This document shows, piece after piece, positions 14,411 to 23,249 of a DNA stretch of 61,286 nucleotides. Made by a program: the position numbers and the translations under genes. Where the stretch lies: positions 1 to 61,286 of IMG/VR virus record IMGVR_UViG_3300038551_000086; one strand, 5' to 3'. The notes under the pieces are model-generated. The model had not been told where the DNA came from. It made no database searches and saw only the letters and a program-made list of their open reading frames with translations. The stretch is from a virus. Numbering within the stretch: the stretch's first letter is position 1; each line of letters opens with the position of its first letter.

Positions 14411-15505
14411 ATGAGAAACAAAACTAAATGGTATCTGTTAGGCGCGGCAATCGCTATCGTCCTGTTTGTCGGTTACAACGTGGCATTGTCGGAAAACCCC
14501 TACAAGTGGGCGATTTATATCCGCAATACCTTTGTGACGCAAAGTGACGCGACCGCCACGTTCAACGGCACGACCGTTCTTGCCGGAACGAATACGATCA
14601 GCGGGGCTACTACTCTTAGCGGCGCGACAACACTAAGCGGGACAACTACCCTTAGCGGCGCGACAACGGTTAGCGGGGCGACCACTTTTAGCAACACCGT
14701 CGATTTTAACGGATCAATTACAACCGGATCGTCTGGATTCTGGTCAAGTGTGCCGTTGTATTACTACTTCGACCCGTCTGAAGCGGCAGTGTATACAGAG
14801 GAATTTATCGGTGTCGTGCTGGATAGTGCCGGGGGCTTGTTACCCGCAGGTGTAGCTCATACTGCTCAGGTTTCAACAAATGCTACCCTGGCTGGCTGGA
14901 AAACCGCCGGAGATGCCGGATGGACACTTACGCAAGCGGCAACGGTGACAGATGGGTTACTAACGATTACGCATGTAACCGGGAGCAATAACGAGGTTTA
15001 CATGCAGTTGGGCGAACTTGGGACAGAAAACTTGCTTGAATATGTGAAATCAAGTGGTTTAAGTTCATGGATTGCTTTTCGTTTTGAGGATACGGACGTA
15101 ACTTCAAGCGCCGGTAACTTTTTCGTTGGTTTAGCGGAAGAAGGTTCTGCTGCCGGGGATTTCATAAATGATAGCGGCGCTGATATTGCCGATAAAGATG
15201 TGGTTGGCTTTGTGCAATGGGAAGCCAACGACGACACGCTGCAAGTCCTGTATCAGACTGCCGGTGGCACTTTCTGCGATACGTTCCAAACGGTTATTAC
15301 AACCGCCGCTATGGAGTTAGGCATTAAGTTTGACGGTGACAGCACCGTTACTTTTTATAAGAATGGGACTGCTCTTGGCAGTATTTATACAACTCAAGCC
15401 TTATTCCCGGATGGCGAAGAATTGTCACCCATTATCGCCACTAAAGGCGGGGCGCAGGATAGAGTATTAAACTTTGATTATATTAAATCAATAGTCGAGC
15501 GTTAA
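14411..15505 (+). CDS. Membrane-anchored repeat protein with lectin-like domain
   Basis: 364 aa. One N-terminal hydrophobic helix (about 8-26) is followed by an extracytoplasmic part. Residues 64-93 are five tandem hexapeptides of S-G-A-T-T-L type encoded by an 18-bp DNA repeat (14600-14689), a fibrous beta-solenoid-like segment. About 110-364 is a beta-rich domain resembling concanavalin-type lectin folds. It is placed between the lysis-like genes and terL, not with the tail genes. It could be a surface-displayed protein in lysogens or a virion fibre. Confidence 0.6.
   Translation: MRNKTKWYLLGAAIAIVLFVGYNVALSENPYKWAIYIRNTFVTQSDATATFNGTTVLAGTNTISGATTLSGATTLSGTTTLSGATTVSGATTFSNTVDFNGSITTGSSGFWSSVPLYYYFDPSEAAVYTEEFIGVVLDSAGGLLPAGVAHTAQVSTNATLAGWKTAGDAGWTLTQAATVTDGLLTITHVTGSNNEVYMQLGELGTENLLEYVKSSGLSSWIAFRFEDTDVTSSAGNFFVGLAEEGSAAGDFINDSGADIADKDVVGFVQWEANDDTLQVLYQTAGGTFCDTFQTVITTAAMELGIKFDGDSTVTFYKNGTALGSIYTTQALFPDGEELSPIIATKGGAQDRVLNFDYIKSIVER
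14600..14689. repeat. Five 18-bp tandem repeats (coding)
   Basis: Unit AGCGGCGCGACAACACTA with synonymous and near-synonymous changes, encoding S-G-A-T-T-L, S-G-T-T-T-L, S-G-A-T-T-V and S-G-A-T-T-F variants. Confidence 0.85.
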
Positions 15506-15729
15506 TGGATAATAATAAACCCTTGCCGGTACAGTTTACTTGTAGGTACCTGCCGGAAAGAAAAACAGTGTTGATATGGGTATCTTCTGCGGCGACGTTT
15601 GAGATACCCTTTGACATTCTCAAACAATTCTACTATGAGATGGACAAGGCGCAGAAAGCGGCGCAGTCTAACCTCGTTGTGCCCGACAACCGGATTATTG
15701 CGCCGGAAATGACGCTCAAGAAAGGATAA
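15505..15729 (+). CDS. Unknown small protein (74 aa)
   Basis: Not recognised. Beta-strand pattern (V-L-I-W-V-S-S-A-A-T-F-E-I-P) then a helix. It lies directly before terL, whose SD is inside its last codons, so its translation is coupled to terL. Confidence 0.55.
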   Translation: MDNNKPLPVQFTCRYLPERKTVLIWVSSAATFEIPFDILKQFYYEMDKAQKAAQSNLVVPDNRIIAPEMTLKKG

Positions 15730-15733
15730 GCCC

Positions 15734-17449
15734 TTGTATTGGTATTTGCCCGAACATAAGCAAGTTTATTACAGCCTGAAGGAGATGAACCGTCAGGTTG
15801 TCGAGGGCGTTCTTGTGCCGGGCAGATCAAAAGAGGACGACGACAAGCTAACAGAATACGCCACCCACGTTATGACGCTGGATTTAGAAAAAGGGAAGTA
15901 TTTCTATTTTCCGAACTTGAAAGAGCAGGAGTTTCATTTACAGCCGCATACCGTAAAAATAATTTCTGGCGGAAACAGAAGCGGTAAGAGCACAACCTGT
16001 ATTATTGACATAGTATCGCAATGCGAGGGCTGGCATCCCCTGCAAAGAGAGAACTTGATTAAGCTGCAAAAAGAAGCAGAGGAAAAGTGGGTAAGAGAGC
16101 AATGCGAATACATCTTAGACAATAAATTGTGGATTTCATCGCCGCCGATCAAGGCGCGGTGTGTCGGCATCGACTTCCCGAATTTTGTTGACAAGGTTTT
16201 AGGTCCCGAATATGTAAAGTGGGCTTCTGCGGCAGAAGTGAAAGACATAGCCTATGACAACGAAAAACGCCGCAAGATCACCTGGAAGAACAAAAGTCAC
16301 GTTGAGTTTATGACTTACGCGCAGGAAGTTATCGCTCATGGAGGCGCGGCGATTGACGTTTATCACCTTGACGAAGAACCGACCGAGGGGCATTATCAAC
16401 AAGCCCTGATGCGTATCATCTCAACAAAAGGGCGGATACTGTGCGGCATGACCGCAGAGAAAGGGGTATCTTGGACAGAGCACAAGATATTTGAACCCGC
16501 AGAAAAAGGCGATCCGAATATTTACGCTATGGAAATGAGCACCTATGATAACCCGATAGCTACCCCGCAGATGATCGACACGATTAAAAGCCTTTGCTTA
16601 AATCAGGCGGAAATTGACATAAGGATACACGGCAAGCGGGTTGCTAAGGGCGGAAACATCTTTGAGAGTTGGAAAGACGACCATCCTTTTATCATCCCCC
16701 GCTTTGACATACCGCAGGAGGGCGGGATATTGGTTATGGGAATCGACCCGCACCCGCAGTTACCTCACGCGGTTAGCTGGATTTGGGTTGACCTTGAACG
16801 GCAGACCGCCGAAAAATACCCGGTGTTCCGGGATTTGCCGAATATGTTCATTGTCGGTGAGTTGTTTGAGAAGGGCGGGGGGTACAAGTTAGCTTCTTAC
16901 ATCGAGATTGCCGAGCACAAGTTAGGGCGCAAGCATGACATTGCGATTTGCGACCCGCGAGGCTGGCAGAAGTCACAAGAAGATAAGAACGCTAAATCAG
17001 TTGTCGAGCAGTTGAACGAAGCCGGGATATTCCCGATACAAGGGAGCAAGAACCTTATGGGCGGGCTTGTCAAGATGAAAGAGTGTCTTGACTTAGAATT
17101 TCAAGTTACGCTTACAATGGCTGGCGACGTTGAGAAAATTACCCGGCAATATCCGCAACTGATGATGTTTGACAACCTTGAGCACCATCGCTTTGAGTAT
17201 AAGAATTATCGCTGGCAGCCTCCGCCGATGACACGCGCCGGAGAATCGAAAGAAGTGGCTCAGAAGCCGATTGACAAAGACGACCACTTTATCGAGAATG
17301 ACCGGCGTATTATCGAGTGGGTGCGGGATCAGAACTTTGAGGTATTTGATACCCCGGATTATGAAGTTGAGAAACTGCGGTTTGTGGCAGCCGGGAGCAA
17401 GGCGGATATTAATTTTGAAGAAGAAGAATCAATGTTGATTGGGGCATGA
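15734..17449 (+). CDS. terL: Terminase large subunit
   Basis: 571 aa. It packages DNA into the prohead with ATPase and nuclease activities. Walker A G-G-N-R-S-G-K-S-T at 79-87; Walker B at about 206-215 ending D-E-E. The RNase H-like nuclease domain has Asp338 in M-G-I-D-P-H-P and Asp407 in I-C-D-P-R-G as candidate metal ligands. Start is TTG at 15734 with AAAGGA upstream inside the previous gene. The terS candidate is at 3926, far away. The length is normal for the family. Confidence 0.9.
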   Translation: MYWYLPEHKQVYYSLKEMNRQVVEGVLVPGRSKEDDDKLTEYATHVMTLDLEKGKYFYFPNLKEQEFHLQPHTVKIISGGNRSGKSTTCIIDIVSQCEGWHPLQRENLIKLQKEAEEKWVREQCEYILDNKLWISSPPIKARCVGIDFPNFVDKVLGPEYVKWASAAEVKDIAYDNEKRRKITWKNKSHVEFMTYAQEVIAHGGAAIDVYHLDEEPTEGHYQQALMRIISTKGRILCGMTAEKGVSWTEHKIFEPAEKGDPNIYAMEMSTYDNPIATPQMIDTIKSLCLNQAEIDIRIHGKRVAKGGNIFESWKDDHPFIIPRFDIPQEGGILVMGIDPHPQLPHAVSWIWVDLERQTAEKYPVFRDLPNMFIVGELFEKGGGYKLASYIEIAEHKLGRKHDIAICDPRGWQKSQEDKNAKSVVEQLNEAGIFPIQGSKNLMGGLVKMKECLDLEFQVTLTMAGDVEKITRQYPQLMMFDNLEHHRFEYKNYRWQPPPMTRAGESKEVAQKPIDKDDHFIENDRRIIEWVRDQNFEVFDTPDYEVEKLRFVAAGSKADINFEEEESMLIGA

Positions 17450-17689
17450 ATGAGACAGCGTAAAAAACGAATTGGATTAAAGAAGCATTTCTTTGAAAAC
17501 AAGGGCGAGAAGCTGGAATTTAAAAACCCCAAGAAATCGCTTTTGATTGTCCACTTCCCGCGTGGGCGGGTAACACAAGACGGTGCGGCGCAGTTTGTCG
17601 AAACATTGATGAAGTTGTTGGGGATTAAAGTCAAGGGCACTTTTCAGGATGGTGAAACTATTCGATATACAGGGATTGAGGTAGGGTAA
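17450..17689 (+). CDS. Small basic protein (79 aa)
   Basis: Not recognised. Arg/Lys-rich N-terminus (R-Q-R-K-K-R) then an alpha/beta pattern. ATG abuts the terL stop. One of six small genes between terL and portal. Confidence 0.5.
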   Translation: MRQRKKRIGLKKHFFENKGEKLEFKNPKKSLLIVHFPRGRVTQDGAAQFVETLMKLLGIKVKGTFQDGETIRYTGIEVG

Positions 17690-17913
17690 TGGGAAAAGGT
17701 TTGTGGCAATATAAATTACATATTTCAACTGAAGGATATGAAGGAGAAACTATCATAAATCTATCTAATCTTTCAGACATTGATTATAGTCAATATCCCT
17801 GGTTAAAGTTGGTGTTGAGGGATGTAAAGTGTTCTCTTGATAACGAAATTAGACGGTTGGAATCGTTGGCGCAAGATAAAGAACTTAAAATCGAACAAAC
17901 GGGATTGAGGTAG
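17689..17913 (+). CDS. Unknown small protein (74 aa)
   Basis: Not recognised. Beta-rich N-terminus and a helical, charged C-terminus (L-D-N-E-I-R-R-L-E-S-L). Its start overlaps the previous stop by one base. Confidence 0.5.
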   Translation: MGKGLWQYKLHISTEGYEGETIINLSNLSDIDYSQYPWLKLVLRDVKCSLDNEIRRLESLAQDKELKIEQTGLR

Positions 17914-17914
17914 G

Positions 17915-18121
17915 ATGAGCGAAGATAAGCCAAAATACGGCGTTGAACGAAAGCCGCGTTTTTCCGTTGAAAATGCGGAAAGTTTTTCCGATATTTGCAA
18001 TGAGTATATAAGACAGTTTATACTCAATAATCCGATTGGCGCGGTAAGCGGCACAATCGAGATACATTTCAAAGGGACAAGGTTTGAATTTAAGTATCAA
18101 AATTTGAGGGTAACGGATTAA
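17915..18121 (+). CDS. Unknown small protein (68 aa)
   Basis: Not recognised. Mixed alpha/beta with a C-terminal strand pair (T-I-E-I-H-F-K-G-T-R-F-E-F). It is the last gene before the hairpin at 18159-18216. Confidence 0.5.
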   Translation: MSEDKPKYGVERKPRFSVENAESFSDICNEYIRQFILNNPIGAVSGTIEIHFKGTRFEFKYQNLRVTD

Positions 18122-18158
18122 CTAATTAAAACATAGAGTTTCGGCCAATACCAACAGT

Positions 18159-18216
18159 AAGCCGATTTGCTGCGTGTCTCTCACCCCTGGGAACATGCGG
18201 CGAATCGGCTTTTTTA
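18159..18216 (+). terminator. 18-bp hairpin with U-tract inside the packaging module
   Basis: Left arm 18159-18176 pairs with 18194-18211 over 18 bp (three G-U wobbles), loop 17 bases, then T5-A-T3. It is structurally a strong terminator, but it lies between terL and portal where transcription should continue, so it may attenuate or mark a processing site. Confidence 0.7.
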
Positions 18217-18227
18217 TTTGAGGAAAT

Positions 18228-18425
18228 ATGAGATTTGAAAGAGTTTATCCGGTAAATCTTTGGATCAGAGGCAAGAGCAAGAGTAAAGGGAAACTCGAAG
18301 AAGATTTAAAACAGAGCAGACCGGATATTTTTGTCACAGAAATAGAAGAAGTCGAGGGATTCTCACAAGAAGGAATCTCATTTTACAAGATAACAGGTTA
18401 TTCAACCAATCCGGGAGTGAAGTGA
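18228..18425 (+). CDS. Unknown small protein (65 aa)
   Basis: Not recognised. Basic middle (R-G-K-S-K-S-K-G-K) and an acidic strand after it. GAGGAAAT precedes the ATG, so translation restarts after the hairpin. Confidence 0.5.
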   Translation: MRFERVYPVNLWIRGKSKSKGKLEEDLKQSRPDIFVTEIEEVEGFSQEGISFYKITGYSTNPGVK

Positions 18426-18760
18426 TGGCTTTTAAAGAAGGTGAAGTATTAGACGCAAGCGCAAATCAGCGTTTTAAACTGGCGCAGATGTTTCAGCAGT
18501 TATTTAAACAAGACCCGATGCAAAAGAAAATCGGCGGGTATGCTTCGGCGTTGATATTAGAAGCAATCCGTTTTCAGCTTGAATCACTGCCGCTAAAGCC
18601 AAAAAAGGTTGTTAAGAAAATCGAGATGGCGGGAGTGGACGAAGAAGATTGGGAAGAAAAGGAATACTTTATTTTCCGCGTGAAGTGGAATCATCCCGTC
18701 ATTGAATACTCTACCGAAATCGTTCACGAAATCCCCGTTGAGGACTTTGAGATAATATGA
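18425..18760 (+). CDS. Unknown acidic protein (111 aa)
   Basis: Not recognised. Residues 10-60 helical, then an acidic beta-rich part with E-E-D-W-E-E-K-E. The ATG is immediately next to the previous stop. It may be a portal or terminase accessory. Confidence 0.5.
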   Translation: MAFKEGEVLDASANQRFKLAQMFQQLFKQDPMQKKIGGYASALILEAIRFQLESLPLKPKKVVKKIEMAGVDEEDWEEKEYFIFRVKWNHPVIEYSTEIVHEIPVEDFEII

Positions 18761-18957
18761 TAATCGAAACTGTCATAATTGTTTTCGGGATGTTAGCGGC
18801 GTTTTGGATGGGCAGCCGCCTTACATCGGGCGAGCGCGTTCTGCCAAACCCGCCGGGAAAACTGGAAGTGATAGAACCGGAAGAACCGGAGGACAAATAC
18901 GGCTCAATCTGGCCGCGTGACCGGGTGGATTACAGCGAGGATAACAATGCCAGCTAA
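18757..18957 (+). CDS. Small membrane protein (66 aa)
   Basis: N-terminal hydrophobic helix (about 3-20) and a Pro/Glu-rich acidic tail. ATGA overlap with the gene before it, and an 11-base overlap with portal. Unknown role. Confidence 0.5.
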   Translation: MIIETVIIVFGMLAAFWMGSRLTSGERVLPNPPGKLEVIEPEEPEDKYGSIWPRDRVDYSEDNNAS

Positions 18958-20923
18958 GGTAATGACAACCGACACCGACGAACAAAAGGCAATCCTGAAG
19001 AGAACTGAGGACTTGATTTTTCAGGGATTGAAAGGGCGGGAAAACTCCAACGTCCTGATTCGGGCGCAGAAGTTTGACGATTACAGTTGGGGCGATCATC
19101 CCGTAAAAGAGGATTTTGGCAAGAAGGGCAAGACTTACAATAAATTTTCCGAGATCGTAGAGACCCGTGTGGCGCACCTTACCGACAACCGTCCCAAGTG
19201 GGTGTTTGGTCCGCAGGAAGAAGGCGACCTGTTCACTTCCCGCGCATTGAATCAGATTTTGGGCGATTACCTGTGGGATAAAATCGAGTGGGACGACAAG
19301 GGAGAAGATGCGGTATTAGAAGCGGCAGCAAGCGGCACGTGTCATATTAAAGCGGGTGTCGGGCTGGACGGATGGCCGACTTTCACGGTTGTTCCGGCAG
19401 AGGCAATTATCGTTGACCCGCAGGCGCGAAAGCACCGGCAATTGAGATTTATCGGGCATTTTATCGCCCGATCACCTGAATATATCCTGAAGGAATACGG
19501 CGTTAAGGTAAAGCCGGAGCGCGACTACTTGAGACAATCGACCGGGAGCAACTTTGACAAGCCGATTTTGTCTTACCAGCAGTCCAGCGGCGGAACGACC
19601 GCACCTAATGTCTGGTCAATGATCCGGGGAGGAACGAACAAAAACAACGGCGTATTTAACGATGTGATGGGACAGGCGGTATTCTGTGAGATGTATATGG
19701 ACGACTACACGCTTGAACCGATACCCTTTGACATAAATGAAACCAATACCGAGCATTCCCTTATCGCGGGATTGCAGCAGGTTTTACCTTCCATCGGTGA
19801 GAACCATCCCAAGCACTTAAAAGAGCACAAGGCGTTTTTGGCGACTCTTGACCCCGCAGTTGACCGGGATTTTATACCCTTACTTCAAAAGCATATCAAA
19901 TTGACCGAGAATTTGCCGCAGAGCACCAAGCGGTACAAATATCCCTTTGGGCGGATCGTCACCGTCTGCCAGGGAAAGCTATTGCGCGACCAGCCGAACA
20001 AGTTAGCGGAATCTGTCGGGGTTGACTGGAAAATGTTGTGGGTAAAATTCGACTACACCAAAAATCGTAACTACTATTGGGGCAAGCCCTTAGCGCATGA
20101 CCTCTTTGACCCGCAGGATGATTTCAATTATCAGCAAAACGCAATTACGCAAAATATAAAGCTGTTATTGAACGGCATCCGTAAGTGGAGGCGGGGACGG
20201 TTCAAGTTAGACGACCTGAAGCGGATTACCAACCTGATCGGCAAGAACGTACTGGTTGACGATCCGAACGACTTAACGGTTGATTTCGGCAAGGAACTCC
20301 CGGCGAGCCACTTTAACAACCTTGTCTCAATCGAGAGGTTTATGGATCGGCAAGCCGGAAATACGGATATTCTTAGCGGAAACCTGCCAAAAGGCTCACC
20401 TGCCGGGGTTACGGTAGATACCCTGATGCAGACCGGAACGGCGAGGATTCGCCTTGCCTTGCGCCACTACACTTACGCGCTCGAATGGATGGCAAGGATG
20501 GCAATCGGAATAATGATCGAATACACCGACCCGTCAGAGGAATTTGAAATCATGGGAGAAAGCGGAGCGATTGAAATAAAGCAGTGGCGGGAATTGAGAG
20601 AGACTTTAAGAGGCAATAAAGCCTTGAAGAATATCAGAATTGACGTGCGTTCTATCAGTTCCACCACCCGCCAGCAGGATCAGGAGCTAATCTTGAACTT
20701 GGGCGAAAGAGGGATTGTTGACCCGCAGACTGTCTTAGAGATGCTGGATATACCGAATAAATACGCAATCATCCAGCGCATTAATCAGATTAATCAACTT
20801 AAAGGGCAGTTAGAACAAGCCGGGCAAGTAATAGACCAACAGCAAAAGCAAATAAATACTTTTGTAAACCGAGCACAAGAACAACAAGGAGAAGGAAATG
20901 TCGGCCTCCCAACAACGAGGTAA
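18947..20923 (+). CDS. Portal protein, podovirus/P22-like
   Basis: 658 aa. It forms the dodecameric ring through which DNA enters and leaves the capsid. The length, the position after terL and before scaffold and capsid, and the wing/stem/crown-type composition fit P22-like large portals. A D-N-R-P-K-W motif is at about 79-84, and G-K-P-L-A-H-D-L-F-D-P-Q near the middle is of the kind seen in portals of marine podoviruses. The C-terminal about 40 residues are Gln-rich helix. Start ATG 18947 follows GCGAGG. Confidence 0.85.
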   Translation: MPAKVMTTDTDEQKAILKRTEDLIFQGLKGRENSNVLIRAQKFDDYSWGDHPVKEDFGKKGKTYNKFSEIVETRVAHLTDNRPKWVFGPQEEGDLFTSRALNQILGDYLWDKIEWDDKGEDAVLEAAASGTCHIKAGVGLDGWPTFTVVPAEAIIVDPQARKHRQLRFIGHFIARSPEYILKEYGVKVKPERDYLRQSTGSNFDKPILSYQQSSGGTTAPNVWSMIRGGTNKNNGVFNDVMGQAVFCEMYMDDYTLEPIPFDINETNTEHSLIAGLQQVLPSIGENHPKHLKEHKAFLATLDPAVDRDFIPLLQKHIKLTENLPQSTKRYKYPFGRIVTVCQGKLLRDQPNKLAESVGVDWKMLWVKFDYTKNRNYYWGKPLAHDLFDPQDDFNYQQNAITQNIKLLLNGIRKWRRGRFKLDDLKRITNLIGKNVLVDDPNDLTVDFGKELPASHFNNLVSIERFMDRQAGNTDILSGNLPKGSPAGVTVDTLMQTGTARIRLALRHYTYALEWMARMAIGIMIEYTDPSEEFEIMGESGAIEIKQWRELRETLRGNKALKNIRIDVRSISSTTRQQDQELILNLGERGIVDPQTVLEMLDIPNKYAIIQRINQINQLKGQLEQAGQVIDQQQKQINTFVNRAQEQQGEGNVGLPTTR

Positions 20924-21278
20924 GAAAGCGCAACCGAAAAAGGTTAAAGAAACCCCGGTTGTGGTGGAAGAAAAAAAGGAAGTTACGCTCAATGATATTT
21001 TCAAGGAGAAACCGGCGGAAGTAGCGCGACCCGAACCCGCACCCGCAAAGGTCAAGGCAGAGGCAACGCCGAAAGAGCCGGAAGTATTCGTAGATCACGA
21101 GAAGCTACTAAGATGGGCTGCCCGTTTGAAAACATCCCGAAATTTCGGAGCGTGGGGAAACGGCGCGAATTTCGCCAATCACATGATTAAGGATGTTTTA
21201 AAGATTAGCGGGAAAGAATTGTCCATCGAAGAAGCGTCAAAACTGATCAGCGTTCATACGAGCGTAACGCCAGACTAA
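20898..21278 (+). CDS. Pro/Lys-rich protein (126 aa), head-associated
   Basis: Not recognised. Residues 1-75 are Lys, Pro and Glu rich and disordered. The C-terminal 45 residues look helical and ordered (L-L-R-W-A-A-R-L-K-T-S). It lies between portal and the scaffold-like gene, and overlaps portal by 26 bases. Confidence 0.5.
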   Translation: MSASQQRGKKAQPKKVKETPVVVEEKKEVTLNDIFKEKPAEVARPEPAPAKVKAEATPKEPEVFVDHEKLLRWAARLKTSRNFGAWGNGANFANHMIKDVLKISGKELSIEEASKLISVHTSVTPD

Positions 21279-21320
21279 TTAACCTATAATTAACAAGACC
21301 AACTCAAAGGAGCGTCTATA

Positions 21321-22139
21321 ATGTTACGACCCAAAATTTACTACGAGGACGGGGCAACTCCCGCCGGGAGCAATGCGCCGACTACGCTCACCTACAATTA
21401 CGGAGGTGAAACAATTACGGTTGATCTTTCCAATCCCGAATCTGTCAAGTTAGCCCAGGATCGTTTGAGTAAAGGGCACAACATGGAGAAGATCGCGGAA
21501 GAAAGAAATAAACTGAAAGCACAGGCTGAGAAGTTGCAGCAAACGGTTGATGCCTGGAACGACCGCCTTGAAGCCGCCAGGAGCGACCCGGCAGAAATGC
21601 AGGCTCTTGTCGGTGATCTGGAAAACTATATCGGCAGACCGCTAACCCGCGCAGAAGAAAGGGCGGTTGCAAGCGATAACGCCGATTTTGACGACCCGGT
21701 GATGAAAGAACTATTGAACTTGAAAAAGGAATTTACCACCTACCGGGAACAGCAGACCAAAGCCGCGCAGGAACGGGAAATACAGGCGGAAGCAAGGAAG
21801 CTCGTAGCCAAACTCGACGAGATGGAACACAGCCCGGATAAGTACCCCGGCTTTGACCGCGAGAAGGTTTACGAGTTGGCGCGAGAAAAGGGCACAACCG
21901 ATTTTGAAATGGTTTACTACTATCTCAATCGGGACGCTTTTGTGGAAGCGGAACGAAAAAAGATCGAAGCTGAATTTAAACAACTAACAGACAAACGAAA
22001 GGCAGCCGCTACGGAAGGCGATGCCTCACCCGCTTCTTTAAACGAACCGCCTAAGACTTTCCGCAAAGTTGCAGATGTGGGAAGGGCTTTAAGGGACGAA
22101 CTGAAAACAGGGAAAGTATCGTTTTTTACCGATGATTAA
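21321..22139 (+). CDS. Scaffolding protein-like
   Basis: 272 aa. Long charged coiled coil (about 50-240) with an N-terminal beta-like segment (T-L-T-Y-N-Y-G-G-E-T-I-T-V-D-L) and a basic C-terminal tail. This, plus position directly before the major capsid gene, is typical of phage scaffolds. The A-E-E-R-N-K-L-K-A-Q-A-E motif fits. Scaffold leaves the head during maturation. Confidence 0.7.
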   Translation: MLRPKIYYEDGATPAGSNAPTTLTYNYGGETITVDLSNPESVKLAQDRLSKGHNMEKIAEERNKLKAQAEKLQQTVDAWNDRLEAARSDPAEMQALVGDLENYIGRPLTRAEERAVASDNADFDDPVMKELLNLKKEFTTYREQQTKAAQEREIQAEARKLVAKLDEMEHSPDKYPGFDREKVYELAREKGTTDFEMVYYYLNRDAFVEAERKKIEAEFKQLTDKRKAAATEGDASPASLNEPPKTFRKVADVGRALRDELKTGKVSFFTDD

Positions 22140-22177
22140 GCGGATGCCTCCAATCATTTAATGGAGGATTTACTACA

Positions 22178-23188
22178 ATGGCTTTAAATTATGACAATAT
22201 CTCCGCAATCGTGAGAGATAAGTATATTCCCACTTTGAAAGATCAAGTACACAAAGGTTCTGCGGCGCTTGCTCTTTTGGGGCTGGACGACCGTATCCAA
22301 GACCCTGGTCCCCGGCTGGAATCAATGGCAATCGGCGGAGGGACTAAGGTTATTCAACCGTTGGAATACGGTGAATCTAACGCGCAGTACTACACCTACT
22401 ATGACACCATTGACATTACCCCGCCCGAATTTATCACCGGCGCGGAGTATTACATGCGTAACGTGGCAGTCCCGATCAGTATTTCGCAGGATGAAGAACT
22501 GAAGGTTGACGGGGACGACCTGAAGGTGTTGGACCTGCTCGATTCCAAAATGGAAAACGCCCGAAAAGCGATGCTGAAACAACTGGCGACCGATTTCTAT
22601 ACCGGGGCAGGTTCTACCGGGCTTGTCGGGCTGGACACCGCAATCGGAACGGGCACTTACGGCGGGATCGCCGGGGCTTCTTATTCCTGGTGGCAAGCTG
22701 GCGTTGATACGACCGCCCACACCGCCGCGAACATGAAAGACTCGACTTCTACCTCTTACCTGCCGACCATCCTGGCGACCGGGTATGCAAGCTGTACGCA
22801 GTTGGGCAATCCCGCACCGACTCACGTCTTGATGACTCAGCAGGTATGGGATATTGCCGAGCAGATAGCGGCAAACGATCAGCGATTCACTAAACCGACC
22901 GCCGGAAGCAAGGGCGAAGCCCTGGCTAATTTGGGCTTCAGCGTCCTGATGTGGCGGAATATCCCCCTGATTGTTGACCGATACATCTCGACAACTGCCT
23001 ACCCGATGTATATGGGTAATTTTGCGGAAGGGTTTGTGATGTATTACCATCCCAAGAACAACTTCAAAATGTCGGAATGGGTGAAGTCAACCAATCAAAT
23101 GGCGCGTGTGGCGATGCTTACCTACACCTGTCAGACCGCAGTATCGAACCGCCGGATGTTCTACCGTTGGAGCGACCTGAATAATTAA
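22178..23188 (+). CDS. Major capsid protein
   Basis: 336 aa. Preceded by a scaffold-like gene and a strong SD (ATGGAGG). The N-terminus (N-Y-D-N-I-S-A-I-V-R-D-K-Y-I-P-T-L-K-D-Q-V) and central region match major head proteins of HK97 fold seen in podoviruses and marine phages. It should be the most abundant virion protein. It has no signal peptide. Confidence 0.8.
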   Translation: MALNYDNISAIVRDKYIPTLKDQVHKGSAALALLGLDDRIQDPGPRLESMAIGGGTKVIQPLEYGESNAQYYTYYDTIDITPPEFITGAEYYMRNVAVPISISQDEELKVDGDDLKVLDLLDSKMENARKAMLKQLATDFYTGAGSTGLVGLDTAIGTGTYGGIAGASYSWWQAGVDTTAHTAANMKDSTSTSYLPTILATGYASCTQLGNPAPTHVLMTQQVWDIAEQIAANDQRFTKPTAGSKGEALANLGFSVLMWRNIPLIVDRYISTTAYPMYMGNFAEGFVMYYHPKNNFKMSEWVKSTNQMARVAMLTYTCQTAVSNRRMFYRWSDLNN

Positions 23189-23249
23189 TCGGTTAGGTTG
23201 AGCAATTAATAAACTTAAAAAAGCAATTTGAAATCAAGGAGTATAAACA

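Noticed and set aside
14600-14689. CRISPR-like repeat array
   Set aside because: The 18-bp units are contiguous, in frame and encode hexapeptides; there are no spacers.
22322-23050. 242-codon minus frame under the capsid gene
   Set aside because: Reverse of the well-supported major capsid gene; Arg/His/Val composition typical of a shadow.
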